A stretch of DNA of 43,672 nucleotides, taken from Prochlorococcus sp. AG-436-D21. GTDB lineage: Bacteria; Cyanobacteriota; Cyanobacteriia; PCC-6307; Cyanobiaceae. The notes under the pieces are model-generated. The model was not told where the DNA came from and searched no databases. It saw only the letters and a program-made list of their open reading frames with translations. Of this stretch, positions 10,486-19,830 are shown piece by piece. The stretch lies in contig QCPF01000012.1 in NCBI GenBank assembly GCA_003212655.1, positions 1 to 43,672 of the forward strand, in the 5' to 3' direction. The first letter of the stretch is position 1. Every line of letters starts with the position of its first letter. The position numbers were made by a program, and so were the translations under genes.

Positions 10486-11700
10486 TTAATCACTTTTTTT
10501 TGAATTTAACTCAGCCCATATTTTGTTAGACATCCCCCACATATAAATAAAACCCTCGGCCAAAGAATGATTAAAGACATCATCTTTGCTATAAGTGGCC
10601 AAATCTTCCCTGTAAAGTGAATTATTTTCCGACATTCTCCCAATTACTGTTGCGTTCCCCTTGTGAAGTCTAATTTTTACTCTTCCATTAACTGAAGTTT
10701 GAGTCGATGATATAAATGAATCTAAACTTTCTTTAAGAGGTCCAAACCAAAAACCTTGATAGACTAATTGACCCCATTTTTTTTCCACTATTCCTTTAAA
10801 ATCTACAACATCAGGATTTAATGTTATGCTCTCTAATTCTTTGTGAGCTTTAATTAAAAGTAAGAGGCCAGGTGTTTCGTAAATCTCTCGACTTTTAATT
10901 CCTACTACTCGATCTTCAATCATATCTATTCTTCCAAAACCGTGTTTACCTGCAAGATCATTAGCTTTTTGAATAAGCTCTACTGGAGTTAAAAATTCAT
11001 CATTAATTCCAACTGGAAACCCATTTTTAAAAACAATTTCTATATCTTGAGGGGTATCAGGTGAATTATTAATTGATGATGTCATCGAAAATATATCTTC
11101 AGTTGGTTCTTGCATTGGATCTTCTAACATACCTGCTTCAATACTCCTACCAAGTAAGTTAACGTCTATTGAATATGGTGATTTTTTTGATACAGGCGCA
11201 GGAATGCCAAATTTTTCTCCATAAACTATTGCCTCTTCTCTACTCATATTCCACTCCCTTGCGGGAGTAATTATTTTTAAATTAGGGCCTAAAGCATTAA
11301 TTGCTAAGTCAAATCGAACTTGATCATTCCCTTTACCAGTGCACCCATGAGCTACTGCATCGGCATTAATGTCCCTAGCAATATTCACTAGATTTTCAGC
11401 AATTAAAGGCCTAGCAAGAGCAGTAGATAAAGGATACTTATCTAAATATAATGCGTTTGCTCTAATGGCTGGGAAAGCATATCTCTCAACAAAACTATTA
11501 ACTAAATTACCAACAATTGATTTAGATGCACCAGAATTTAAAGCTTTTTGCCTAATAAGGTTTAAATCCTCGCCTTGTCCAAGATCTGCAACAAAGGTAA
11601 CAACTTCTGAAATTCCATATTCATTTTTTAAATATGGAATACAGACGCTCGTATCTACTCCACCAGAATAAGCTAATACAACTTTTTTTACCTTCTTCAT
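10486..11700 (-). CDS. argG: Argininosuccinate synthase
   Basis: Joins citrulline and aspartate with ATP to form argininosuccinate, the penultimate arginine step. The next enzyme, ArgH, is encoded about 26 kb away in this window. The protein has 404 residues, the normal length. The N-terminal PP-loop is [12 protein letters not shown] (S12-G-G-V-D), followed by [12 protein letters not shown], which forms the rest of the nucleotide site, and [14 protein letters not shown]. The start is the ATG at 11698-11700. Downstream, rpsF is convergent with only 3 bp between stop codons. Confidence 0.97.
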   Translation of the reverse strand: MKKVKKVVLAYSGGVDTSVCIPYLKNEYGISEVVTFVADLGQGEDLNLIRQKALNSGASKSIVGNLVNSFVERYAFPAIRANALYLDKYPLSTALARPLIAENLVNIARDINADAVAHGCTGKGNDQVRFDLAINALGPNLKIITPAREWNMSREEAIVYGEKFGIPAPVSKKSPYSIDVNLLGRSIEAGMLEDPMQEPTEDIFSMTSSINNSPDTPQDIEIVFKNGFPVGINDEFLTPVELIQKANDLAGKHGFGRIDMIEDRVVGIKSREIYETPGLLLLIKAHKELESITLNPDVVDFKGIVEKKWGQLVYQGFWFGPLKESLDSFISSTQTSVNGRVKIRLHKGNATVIGRMSENNSLYREDLATYSKDDVFNHSLAEGFIYMWGMSNKIWAELNSKKSD

Positions 11701-11736
11701 CTAAATTTGCTCCATAAATTTAAATTTTTGACGTAA

Positions 11737-11931
11737 TTAGGAATTTGAAAACTTATTAAAAACTAATATTATTGTAACTATAAGAGCTGGACCAAAAACT
11801 AGTAATAAGAGAAGAAAGTTATTAAATATTAAAACATTGGGATTAAAGTATCCAATTAGTTTAAATAATCCAGAAAGTAACAATGAAATTAAACAGATAA
11901 AAAAATATTTTAAATTTGCTTTATCAAACAA
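11737..11931 (-). CDS. Possible small two-helix membrane protein (uncertain)
   Basis: A 64-residue open frame between argG and the DUF3134 gene, on the argG strand. It predicts two hydrophobic segments (around residues 9-28 and 36-58) separated by a short polar loop, as in small inner-membrane or thylakoid proteins. I do not recognise a family. The only available start is TTG at 11929-11931, since a stop lies six codons upstream, and no Shine-Dalgarno is visible. Being upstream of argG with a 36-bp gap, it would be co-transcribed with it if real. Random A+T-rich sequence readily encodes hydrophobic stretches, so this could be spurious. Confidence 0.4.
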   Translation of the reverse strand: MFDKANLKYFFICLISLLLSGLFKLIGYFNPNVLIFNNFLLLLLVFGPALIVTIILVFNKFSNS

Positions 11932-11968
11932 AGTTTTTCGCGTGCATCATTATGTATTATCTTATATA

Positions 11969-11979
11969 TATAATATAAT
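11969..11979 (+). promoter_or_regulatory. Candidate -10 element(s) for the DUF3134-mraY unit
   Basis: Two overlapping perfect TATAAT hexamers (11969-11974 and 11974-11979) end 6-11 bp before the ATG at 11986. If used, transcription would start at or very near the start codon. No convincing -35 was found, and A+T-rich DNA makes such matches cheap. Confidence 0.35.
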
Positions 11980-11985
11980 TAATGT

Positions 11986-12264
11986 ATGGACACCAATAAA
12001 CTTAAACTTAGATTAGACGATATTTCTGAAGTCAATCCAGCTTTAACTTGTTACCACAGAGATGATCCAGCTCCTGTTTTGCCCCTAAGAGATGAACCTG
12101 ATCTACTATCTTGGCTAGAAAATACAGGAAGACTTATCGCAGAAAAAGAGGGGGATTCACAAGAGATTAGTACTATAGAAGAAGAAGAGCTTTCAGCGCT
12201 AATGGGAGAAAAAGAAGATTATAAAACTGAAGAAGATCCTTCAGAAGATGATTGGGAAGATTAA
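11986..12264 (+). CDS. DUF3134 family protein (cyanobacterial, unknown function)
   Basis: A 92-residue soluble acidic protein. The central segment NPALTCYHRDDPAPVLPLRDEPDLLSWLENTGRLIA is the signature I associate with DUF3134, a small family found in cyanobacteria; its function is unknown. The C-terminal third is almost entirely Glu/Asp/Ser and probably disordered. Its 3' end overlaps the start of mraY by 17 bp in another frame, which suggests translational coupling. A pair of TATAAT hexamers lies just before the ATG. Confidence 0.8.
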   Translation: MDTNKLKLRLDDISEVNPALTCYHRDDPAPVLPLRDEPDLLSWLENTGRLIAEKEGDSQEISTIEEEELSALMGEKEDYKTEEDPSEDDWED

Positions 12265-13324
12265 AAAGTTTAACTTTAAATCGTTAATAATATTAAATAC
12301 TTTTGCTTTATTAGTAACCTCCTATATTTTCCATAATTTTATTTTTATTGGAATATTTACATTATTTTTTTTTATTTCTTTATTAACAACAAAGAATGGA
12401 CTAAAAATAATCAGAAAATTAAATTTACTTCAAAATATTAGAACCGAAGGTCCTGCAAATCACTATAAAAAAAATGATACTCCAACAATGGGTGGAATTT
12501 TTATGATTGGCCCTTTTTTAATTTTTCTTTTAATAATAACTATAAAATTAAGTTCTCTAAAATTATTTTTTTTATTACTGACTATTTTTGGTTTTTTTAT
12601 AACAGGATTTTTAGATGATTATTTAAGTATTAAAAACAAAGAAAATACAGGGTTAAAAACAAAAGAAAAATTTGTTCTACAAAGTATAGTCTCAATAATA
12701 TTTATATTGTTAGCCTATGAAAAAAATTTAATAAATCCGTTAATAACAATATCTGACTCCTGGAGAATAGATATGAATATTTTCATCTTGCCAATTTCTT
12801 TTTTAGTACTAGTAGGTATAAGTAATTCAGTAAATTTGACTGATGGATTAGATGGCTTAGCAGCGGGATGCAGTGGTATTGTCTTTTATGGATTAGGAAC
12901 AGAAATATTAATCAAAGAACAGCAAGAACTTTTTGTTTTTAGTATTCTATGTTATTCAATGTCAGGGATTTGCTTAGGATTTCTCAAGTACAATAGTTAT
13001 CCTGCAAAAATATTTATGGGTGACACAGGATCTCTTAGTATTGGTGCAATTCTGGGTTCGATAGCATTATTAACTGATAGCGTTTTTACATTATCTATTT
13101 TCTCAGGCATATTTATCATTGAATCATTATCAGTAATGATTCAAGTAAGTTTTTTTAAAATTACAAAAAAATTTTTTCACAGAGGAAAACGAATATTTTT
13201 AATGGCGCCACTACATCACCATTTTGAACTTCAAGGAGTTAAGGAACAAAAAATAGTTGAAAATTTTTGGAAAATCAACATTTTACTTGTAATTTTAGGT
13301 ATAGTTTTAAAAATCAATTTTTAA
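12248..13324 (+). CDS. mraY: Phospho-N-acetylmuramoyl-pentapeptide-transferase
   Basis: Transfers phospho-MurNAc-pentapeptide from UDP to undecaprenyl phosphate, making lipid I on the cytoplasmic face of the membrane. The 358-residue protein has about ten hydrophobic segments. The family motifs are complete: TPTMGG, FLDDYLSI with the Asp pair, NLTDGLDGLA, FMGDTGSL, and APLHHHFELQG with the histidine cluster. The ATG at 12248 overlaps the preceding DUF3134 gene. The usual dcw neighbours (murF, murD, ftsW) are absent, which fits the dispersed cell-wall genes of cyanobacteria. It is followed 10 bp later by a small gene of unknown function. Confidence 0.95.
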   Translation: MIGKIKKFNFKSLIILNTFALLVTSYIFHNFIFIGIFTLFFFISLLTTKNGLKIIRKLNLLQNIRTEGPANHYKKNDTPTMGGIFMIGPFLIFLLIITIKLSSLKLFFLLLTIFGFFITGFLDDYLSIKNKENTGLKTKEKFVLQSIVSIIFILLAYEKNLINPLITISDSWRIDMNIFILPISFLVLVGISNSVNLTDGLDGLAAGCSGIVFYGLGTEILIKEQQELFVFSILCYSMSGICLGFLKYNSYPAKIFMGDTGSLSIGAILGSIALLTDSVFTLSIFSGIFIIESLSVMIQVSFFKITKKFFHRGKRIFLMAPLHHHFELQGVKEQKIVENFWKINILLVILGIVLKINF

Positions 13325-13334
13325 AAAATTTGTT

Positions 13335-13580
13335 ATGAATTTTTTTACATGGAAGGATAATGGATTAACAAGTGACTGCTCAAGTCTTGATGCAATGGCG
13401 TCACGATTCGAAGAAACTGCCAAATTAATGAAAAAACTATCTAAGAAAGGCTTTAAACTAAAAAGAACTCAAAATAATCAACTAATTCTTCACCCCGATC
13501 CAAAAGTATTTGATCAATGGGGTTTTATAAGTGAAGAACTTCCTTTTAAACAACTCTGTTTAATATCAGATGAAGAATAA
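13335..13580 (+). CDS. Small hypothetical protein, conserved-looking
   Basis: An 81-residue soluble protein following mraY by 10 bp on the same strand. Composition is that of a real protein (Trp, Cys, charged residues spread evenly), with a predicted helix around residues 18-42 (SLDAMASRFEETAKLMKKLS) and a C-terminal WGFISEELPFKQLCLISDEE. I do not recognise a domain and assign no function, though similar short proteins are common in marine picocyanobacteria. Its last 67 bp overlap the 3' end of sps on the opposite strand, so both C-termini are encoded by the same DNA. Confidence 0.7.
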   Translation: MNFFTWKDNGLTSDCSSLDAMASRFEETAKLMKKLSKKGFKLKRTQNNQLILHPDPKVFDQWGFISEELPFKQLCLISDEE

Positions 13581-14923
13581 TTGTTTGACCTTGAGAACTC
13601 TTCTGTGAGTATTGATAAATAATTCCGTACATGAGTGTTCCAACTAAAGTGCCTGTTAACACCCTCTATTCCATTTTTACTCCATAATTTCCACTGATTA
13701 TTATTAGAAATTCCTTTTTCAAGAATAGCTTTCAACTGATTAATATCCGTAACATCTACTAGAAGTCCATTTTCACATTTTGAGCGTATTTCTTTTGGCC
13801 CTCCATCATTTGTTGATATTATTGGCAATCCACATGATGAAGCTTCAAGAAGGGTTAAGCCAAAAGGCTCTGTTAAAGCTGGATTTACAAATACACCACC
13901 TCTACTAGCAGCCCACCTATATAAAGCAGGTATCTGACTTGGAAGATGTTTTTTTGGATAAGCTACTTTGCCGTACAAATTATATTTATCAATTATTTCA
14001 AAAATATTATTGAACACATCTTTTTGTTGAGGATCAAGTTTTGAAGTACTATCTCGACAACCCAAAATTAAAATTAAATTAGTTTTTCTTTTTAATTTTT
14101 CAGATCTTCCATATGCTTCAATCAAAGAAGGAATATTTTTTCTTCGTACAGCTCTAGAAATATTCAATAATGGAGGTTTACTAGAATCTCTTAGAAAAGG
14201 TTTCATCATATTCTCAATTTCAGCTGTTTCTGTTGTCGAGTGAATATGGTGAAACTTATTATGATCAACACCAGGAGGAATTACTTTAGCTTTGTGTGAT
14301 GAAAAGGAAGAATATTGAGAATATTGATAAACTGACTCTTGTTTAGTGCTGGTAACAACAATATCTGCTGATTTTAACGCTTTTTCTTCTGCCTCAATTC
14401 TTTTACTTATGGAATAAAGCTTTTCTATTTGATTATTTTTTAAACCAGTATCAAGCAATTTCCTTTTTTTCTCTCTTCCTAAAGAATGACCAGTAAAAAT
14501 AAGTGGAACGTTTAAGGCTTGACTGAGTTTAACTCCTACATATCCAGCATCTGCATAATGTGCATGAATAAAATTAGGCTTTTTATTTTTTTTATAGTAA
14601 GAGATAAGTCTTTCAGTTAAATGATCTAAATATGGCCAAAGCAATTCTTTTCTTAAATATTTATTGGGGCCAAATTTGAATCTTAAAATTCTAACTCCAG
14701 GTTCTACAAATTCTTCTTCTTGAGAATATACATCGTCTACTTTAGGGTCATTGATTAAACGAGTAATTAAATCTACTTGATCAACTTCTGAAGTATTAGC
14801 CAAACTTTTAACTAACTCTAAAACGTATTGTGTTTGCCCTCCTGTATCTGCATCCCTTCCTAATTCAAGATTTTTAGAGCGTATAAGACCATGTAAATGT
14901 AAATGTAAAAATTTCAACCTCAC
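13514..14923 (-). CDS. sps: Sucrose-phosphate synthase, glycosyltransferase domain only
   Basis: A GT4-type glycosyltransferase expected to make sucrose 6-phosphate from UDP/ADP-glucose and fructose 6-phosphate, for compatible-solute synthesis. Of 469 residues, the N-terminal domain shows GRDADTGGQTQYVLELV (about 22-38) and HAHYADAGYVG. The C-terminal domain shows ISRAVRRKNIPSLIEAYG and the E-x7-E nucleotide-sugar motif in LTEPFGLTLLEASSCGLP. No sucrose-phosphatase domain follows, so the phosphatase must be encoded elsewhere. The start is GTG at 14921-14923, supported by a GGAGGA sequence 8 nt upstream, one of the few clear Shine-Dalgarno sites here. The 3' end overlaps the small hypothetical gene by 67 bp. 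A sucrose synthase-like or other GT4 activity is the alternative. Confidence 0.9.
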   Translation of the reverse strand: MRLKFLHLHLHGLIRSKNLELGRDADTGGQTQYVLELVKSLANTSEVDQVDLITRLINDPKVDDVYSQEEEFVEPGVRILRFKFGPNKYLRKELLWPYLDHLTERLISYYKKNKKPNFIHAHYADAGYVGVKLSQALNVPLIFTGHSLGREKKRKLLDTGLKNNQIEKLYSISKRIEAEEKALKSADIVVTSTKQESVYQYSQYSSFSSHKAKVIPPGVDHNKFHHIHSTTETAEIENMMKPFLRDSSKPPLLNISRAVRRKNIPSLIEAYGRSEKLKRKTNLILILGCRDSTSKLDPQQKDVFNNIFEIIDKYNLYGKVAYPKKHLPSQIPALYRWAASRGGVFVNPALTEPFGLTLLEASSCGLPIISTNDGGPKEIRSKCENGLLVDVTDINQLKAILEKGISNNNQWKLWSKNGIEGVNRHFSWNTHVRNYLSILTEEFSRSNNYSSSDIKQSCLKGSSSLIKPH

Positions 14924-14931
14924 TCAGCAAA

Positions 14932-14937
14932 TCCTCC
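14932..14937 (-). promoter_or_regulatory. Shine-Dalgarno site of sps (GGAGGA)
   Basis: GGAGGA on the minus strand, 8 nt before the GTG at 14921-14923. It decides the GTG start of sps. Most other genes in the window lack a recognisable site. Confidence 0.7.
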
Positions 14938-15124
14938 GATAAACGGCCTTTAATACAAATAAGATGAATTTGCCAGTAAAATATTAAGAAAGCATTATGA
15001 TTCTAAATTTTTATAATACTAAATATTTAAACAAAGCAGTCATAGACTTATTGAATGCCTCTAAAATAACATTTTCGTTTTGCTGAGATAATTAGAATAC
15101 AAAGAAATATAACAATGATTTTTC

Positions 15125-18028
15125 TTATTCTAGAACCTTTTTAAGATATTTTGCTGTATGGCTAGTAGGATTTTTAGCTACATCCTCAGGAATACCTTCT
15201 GCAATAATTTCTCCGCCTTTATCCCCACCATCAGGACCTAAATCTATAATCCAATCCGAACATCTAATAACATCTAAATTATGTTCAATAACAATTACTG
15301 AATTACCTTTATCTACCAAACGTTGTATCACATCCATTAATTTGTGAACATCATAAAAACTTAAACCTGTTGTTGGCTCATCAATCAAATATAAAGTTTT
15401 TCCAGTAGCCCTTTTTGATAATTCAGTTGCTAATTTAACTCTTTGAGCCTCTCCACCAGATAATGTAGGAGCTGGCTGACCTAATTTGACATAGCCTAAG
15501 CCAACATCTACCAATGTAGATAATCTTTCAGCAGCTTGAGGTATAGCGGAGAAAGTTTCTGCGGCTTGTTCAACAGTCATCTCTAAAACATCAGATATAT
15601 TGAAACCTTTGTATTTAACTTGAAGAGTTTCCCTATTAAAACGAGCTCCTTTACATACTTCACATTGAACATACACATCAGGTAAAAAATTCATTTCAAT
15701 AACATTGACTCCCTGCCCTTTACAAGCTTCGCATCTTCCTCCTTTCACGTTAAAGCTAAATTGGCCAGCCTGATAACCTCTTGCTTTTGCTTCTACTGTG
15801 GCAGTAAATATCTGCCTTATAGGGTCAAAAGCTCCGGTATATGTCGCAGGATTTGATCTCGGAGTTCTTCCTATTGGAGATTGATCAATAACGATAACTT
15901 TATCAATTGCCTTTATACCCTTTAACTCTTTTACTCCTTGAGGAAAGGGAACTTTTAATCCTAAAGAATGACACAATGCAGGATGAAGTAATTCGTTTAT
16001 CAAGGTGCTCTTCCCACTTCCACTCACACCAGTTACAGAAACTAATCTTCCTAAAGGAAATTCAACAGAAATATTTTTTAAATTATTCTTAGAACAATTA
16101 CTTAAAATTAAACTTTTTTTTACAGATGATCTACGTTCTTTTGGAGTAGGAATCGACTTCCTGCCACTGAGATAAGCTCCAGTTAATGACTTTTCTGAAT
16201 TTAAGACATCTTGATAAGATCCTTGAGCAATAATTTCCCCACCATAAACACCTGCCCCTGGACCAATATCTACCAAATAATCTGCAGATTTCATAGTATC
16301 TTCATCATGTTCAACCACAACCAAAGTATTTCCTAAGTCTCTTAAGCTTTTTAATGTTTCTAATAATCTGTCATTGTCTCTCTGATGCAAACCAATACTT
16401 GGTTCATCTAATACATATAAAACACCAGTCAGACCTGCACCTATTTGTGTAGCCAATCTAATACGCTGAGCCTCGCCACCAGACAAAGTCATAGCTGGTC
16501 TATCTAAAGTCAAATAATCTAAACCTACATTAATCAAAAACTTCAAACGTAAACGAATCTCTTTTAAAACCAATTCACCTATCTGCTTTTGTTTTTCTGA
16601 TAAAGATATATTTTCCTTCTTTGTCTTACCTAAACCCATGATGCGCTCTATGTGATTTAGGGTTTCAGAAACACTTATAGAAGTTAAGTCAGTAATGTTG
16701 TAAGGTCCAAGTTTAACGGCCAAAGCCTCAGGTCTTAATCTTTTTCCAGAACATGTCTTACATGGAACTAACTCTAAATACTTTTCTAATTTTTGCTTAA
16801 CTGATTCTCCATTGGCTTCATTCAATTGCCTTTCTAATATTGGCAAAATTCCCTCAAAAGGTCTTTCAAAACCACTAGAAGTTTTAAAACGACTATCAGC
16901 TTGAATTAATATTGGTTTATCTGATCCCAAAAGTAGAACTTTTTTTTGCAAATCACTTAAATCTTTCCAAGGAGTTTTTAGTTCAAAACCATAAGCTTGA
17001 CCTACAGAATAAAGTAAAGAGAAGTAATAGGTATTATCTTTTTCACTCCAAGGAGCTATTGCAGCATAAACAGGCAATGTTTTATCAGGTATAACTCTAT
17101 CCGCAGTAAATTTTTTTAAATAACCGATCCCATGGCAATCTGGACAGGCCCCATATGGGCTATTAAAAGAAAATAATCTAGGAGAAAGTTCTTCAACAAT
17201 AGAGCCATGTACGGGACATGCATAATTTTCTGAATAAAGTTTTTCTCTCTCTAGGTTAGAAGGTAAGTTTTCTCCTTTTTTTGGAACAACTTCTACTATT
17301 GCTAAGCCATCGCCTCTTTTGAGACAAGTTTGTAGAGAATCATTTAATCTTTCTTGTATTCCCTCTCTCGCAATTAATCTATCAACTACTACCTCGATAT
17401 TATGAATTTGATTTTTATCTAATTCAATACTATCGGCAAGTTCTCTTACCTCTCCGTTGATTCTTACTCTAGCGAATCCTTCAGCAGCTAGTCCACTTAT
17501 TAATTTTGTATGTGTTCCTTTCTTACCTCTAACAACAGGAGCCAACAATTGGTACCTTGTTCCTTCTGGCAAAAGAAGAATTTGATCAACCATTTCATCA
17601 ATTGTTTGAGGAGCAATTGGAATTCCGCAGTGGTGACAATGCGGCTCACCGGCACGACCAAACAATAATCTTAAATAATCTTGTATTTCTGTAACTGTTC
17701 CAACTGTTGATCTAGGATTATGACTTGTAGATTTTTGATCAATTGAAATAGCAGGTGATAAACCTTCAATATTGTCAACATCCGGTTTATCTACTTGACC
17801 CAAAAATTGCCTTGCGTATGCCGACAGGCTCTCAACATATCTTCTTTGACCTTCAGCAAAAATAGTATCAAAAGCTAGAGAACTTTTTCCACTTCCACTT
17901 ACACCCGTAAAAACTATAAATTTATTCCTAGGTAGTGAAAGATCAATATTTTTTAAATTATGCTGACGAGCTCCCCTAATATTAATTGAGTTATCTTCTC
18001 CAAAACTACTATCAACTTTATTAACCAT
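15125..18028 (-). CDS. uvrA: Excinuclease ABC subunit A
   Basis: Damage-recognition ATPase of nucleotide excision repair, working with UvrB. The 967 residues contain two ABC ATPase modules. The first has Walker A GVSGSGKSSLAF near residue 42 and signature LSGGEAQRIRLATQIG; the second has GVSGSGKSTLINE and LSGGEAQRVKLATEL. Three metal-binding regions are seen: CHHCG, the CPVHGS...CPDCHG module (one ligand is His rather than Cys, a variant also known elsewhere), and the CEACKGQG...CEVCKG zinc finger that contacts DNA. The start is the ATG at 18026-18028. recN lies 54 bp upstream on the same strand, so a repair operon is likely. I saw no LexA-type box in the intergenic sequences. Confidence 0.98.
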   Translation of the reverse strand: MVNKVDSSFGEDNSINIRGARQHNLKNIDLSLPRNKFIVFTGVSGSGKSSLAFDTIFAEGQRRYVESLSAYARQFLGQVDKPDVDNIEGLSPAISIDQKSTSHNPRSTVGTVTEIQDYLRLLFGRAGEPHCHHCGIPIAPQTIDEMVDQILLLPEGTRYQLLAPVVRGKKGTHTKLISGLAAEGFARVRINGEVRELADSIELDKNQIHNIEVVVDRLIAREGIQERLNDSLQTCLKRGDGLAIVEVVPKKGENLPSNLEREKLYSENYACPVHGSIVEELSPRLFSFNSPYGACPDCHGIGYLKKFTADRVIPDKTLPVYAAIAPWSEKDNTYYFSLLYSVGQAYGFELKTPWKDLSDLQKKVLLLGSDKPILIQADSRFKTSSGFERPFEGILPILERQLNEANGESVKQKLEKYLELVPCKTCSGKRLRPEALAVKLGPYNITDLTSISVSETLNHIERIMGLGKTKKENISLSEKQKQIGELVLKEIRLRLKFLINVGLDYLTLDRPAMTLSGGEAQRIRLATQIGAGLTGVLYVLDEPSIGLHQRDNDRLLETLKSLRDLGNTLVVVEHDEDTMKSADYLVDIGPGAGVYGGEIIAQGSYQDVLNSEKSLTGAYLSGRKSIPTPKERRSSVKKSLILSNCSKNNLKNISVEFPLGRLVSVTGVSGSGKSTLINELLHPALCHSLGLKVPFPQGVKELKGIKAIDKVIVIDQSPIGRTPRSNPATYTGAFDPIRQIFTATVEAKARGYQAGQFSFNVKGGRCEACKGQGVNVIEMNFLPDVYVQCEVCKGARFNRETLQVKYKGFNISDVLEMTVEQAAETFSAIPQAAERLSTLVDVGLGYVKLGQPAPTLSGGEAQRVKLATELSKRATGKTLYLIDEPTTGLSFYDVHKLMDVIQRLVDKGNSVIVIEHNLDVIRCSDWIIDLGPDGGDKGGEIIAEGIPEDVAKNPTSHTAKYLKKVLE

Positions 18029-18082
18029 GTTTAAATCTATTTTATGATTTAAAAAAGCTATTATAGTAGAATTTTTTCTGTT

Positions 18083-19762
18083 TTACGCAGCTGGTCGATC
18101 AAGAAGTCTAGAGGCATATTCGTTTACTTCACAAGAACCTCCACCTATAAGTTCTATTAATTCATTTTTTCTTTGATTTTTTGTAGTTAGTTTTGCAATT
18201 GAAGTATAAGTTATTCCATTAATTACATTTTTATTAACTTTGAAATGGGCTAATCCCCTAGCAGCTAAGAAAGGCTGATGTGTAATACATAAAACTTGTT
18301 GATTTTTAGCAATTTCTTTTATCAGCTCAACCAAAGAAAATAAAGATTTACCACTTAAACCACTATCAATTTCATCTAAAAAGAAAGTATTTGGTTTTTT
18401 AGAAATACTTGATTTAATAGCTAACAAGAATCTTGACATTTCTCCGCCAGAGATAATATTTGATAATGGGGCAAGCTTCTGATCAGGATTAGCCGAAAAC
18501 AAAAAATTTATATCATCAATTCCGTCTCTAGAAGGCTTGCATTCAGAAAATTGAATTGAAAAATTTGCATTTTCTAAACCTAGATTGCTTAAGATCAACA
18601 TTACTGAATTTTGTAACTGTTTAGCAATTTTTTTTCTTTCAGTGGATTGAATAACAAATAAAGAATTTAAATTACTTTGTAAATTCTGAATTTGAGCTTT
18701 AATCCTGCAAATCTCATTATCTTGATCATTTTGTTGAAAATAAGTCTTTAAGTGGTCTCGCCTTTCAATTAATTGAGATAAATCCAATGAAAAAGTTCTC
18801 TCTAAGTTTTTTAAAAAAAATAATCTTTTTTGTATTTCTGGAAGATTGGATTCGTAATTTTCTATGTCTTGCAAATATGAGTTTAAATCAAAAATTAAAT
18901 CTTCAACATCAGCATGGATATTTAAAAACTTCTCTCTGAATTTTTGAATTTTTAAATCAAAATCTACTGTTTTATTTAGACTCTTTATTGATTGATTTAT
19001 TAAAGAAGTTACTGACGGTTCATCATGACTGAAATTATTTAAGCTTTCTAATGATGATTTAATTGAATTATTAATTTCGAGATTATTTACAAGTTTATTT
19101 TCTAATAGCTCTAATTCTAAAATTTCTTCACTGGAATTCAAATCAGCTTCTTCTAAACTCTTCAACATTTGTTTATTTACCAAGTTTTTTTCTTCTTGAT
19201 TCCTAGAAAATTCTATTTTTTCATCCATTAATCCCTTTAAAACTTTAGTTTCTCCCCATATACTTTTAATGCTTTCACTTGTATCTCTAAATTTTTGAGA
19301 ACATAGGTCATCAATAATTAATCTTCTCTTATCTAAAGAATCAAACATAAAGGTGTCAGATTGACCTGCAAAATCTATTAAAAATCCTCCAAGTTTTTCT
19401 AATAATTGTTTATTTATTGATAAGTTATTAAGGCTATATTTAGATAAAATTTTATTATTTTTTTTATAAGATTTTCTTTTAATTTTCAGTTCTGAAGAAG
19501 TTGCTTCATAACCATTACTAATTAACCAATTATTAATATGGGAAGAAGAAGAAAAAATCGCTTCAATAAAGCAAAAATCTTTTCCTGGACGTATTAAATG
19601 TTTTAGAGGTATATTAGTGCCACCAAATAAAGCATTTAGAGAATCCAAAATTAATGATTTTCCTGAACCTGAATCCCCAGTTATGATATTCAAACCTTTT
19701 TCGAAATTAATTTCTATAATTTCTATTAAGGCTATATTTTCTATTTTCAGTTGTATTAACAT
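18083..19762 (-). CDS. recN: DNA repair protein RecN
   Basis: SMC-like ATPase involved in double-strand-break repair. The 559-residue protein has the split ATPase of the family: Walker A in ITGDSGSGKSLILDSLNALF near residue 30 at the N-terminus, a central coiled-coil-rich region (about 150-370), and at the C-terminus the signature LSNIISGGEMSRFLLAI, Walker B FFLDEIDSGLSG and the His-switch segment VLCITHQPFLAA. The ATG at 19760-19762 places the first strand (MLIQLKIENIALIE) as in other RecN proteins. It is transcribed toward uvrA and is divergent from the ABC1 kinase gene with 68 bp between starts. Confidence 0.95.
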   Translation of the reverse strand: MLIQLKIENIALIEIIEINFEKGLNIITGDSGSGKSLILDSLNALFGGTNIPLKHLIRPGKDFCFIEAIFSSSSHINNWLISNGYEATSSELKIKRKSYKKNNKILSKYSLNNLSINKQLLEKLGGFLIDFAGQSDTFMFDSLDKRRLIIDDLCSQKFRDTSESIKSIWGETKVLKGLMDEKIEFSRNQEEKNLVNKQMLKSLEEADLNSSEEILELELLENKLVNNLEINNSIKSSLESLNNFSHDEPSVTSLINQSIKSLNKTVDFDLKIQKFREKFLNIHADVEDLIFDLNSYLQDIENYESNLPEIQKRLFFLKNLERTFSLDLSQLIERRDHLKTYFQQNDQDNEICRIKAQIQNLQSNLNSLFVIQSTERKKIAKQLQNSVMLILSNLGLENANFSIQFSECKPSRDGIDDINFLFSANPDQKLAPLSNIISGGEMSRFLLAIKSSISKKPNTFFLDEIDSGLSGKSLFSLVELIKEIAKNQQVLCITHQPFLAARGLAHFKVNKNVINGITYTSIAKLTTKNQRKNELIELIGGGSCEVNEYASRLLDRPAA

Positions 19763-19830
19763 GATAAATCTTCCATATAAAAAAATTAACTTCTTTTTTA
19801 AAAAAATAAAGGTTTTAAATATATAAAGTT

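Noticed and set aside
14923-15087. A 9-bp inverted repeat (CTCAGCAAA / TTTGCTGAG) flanking the sps upstream region
   Set aside because: Arms are 147 bp apart and one overlaps the sps start region; no supporting structure between them.
19763-19830. LexA/SOS-type operator before recN
   Set aside because: No RGTAC-N-GTWC type palindrome was found in the 68-bp divergent region.
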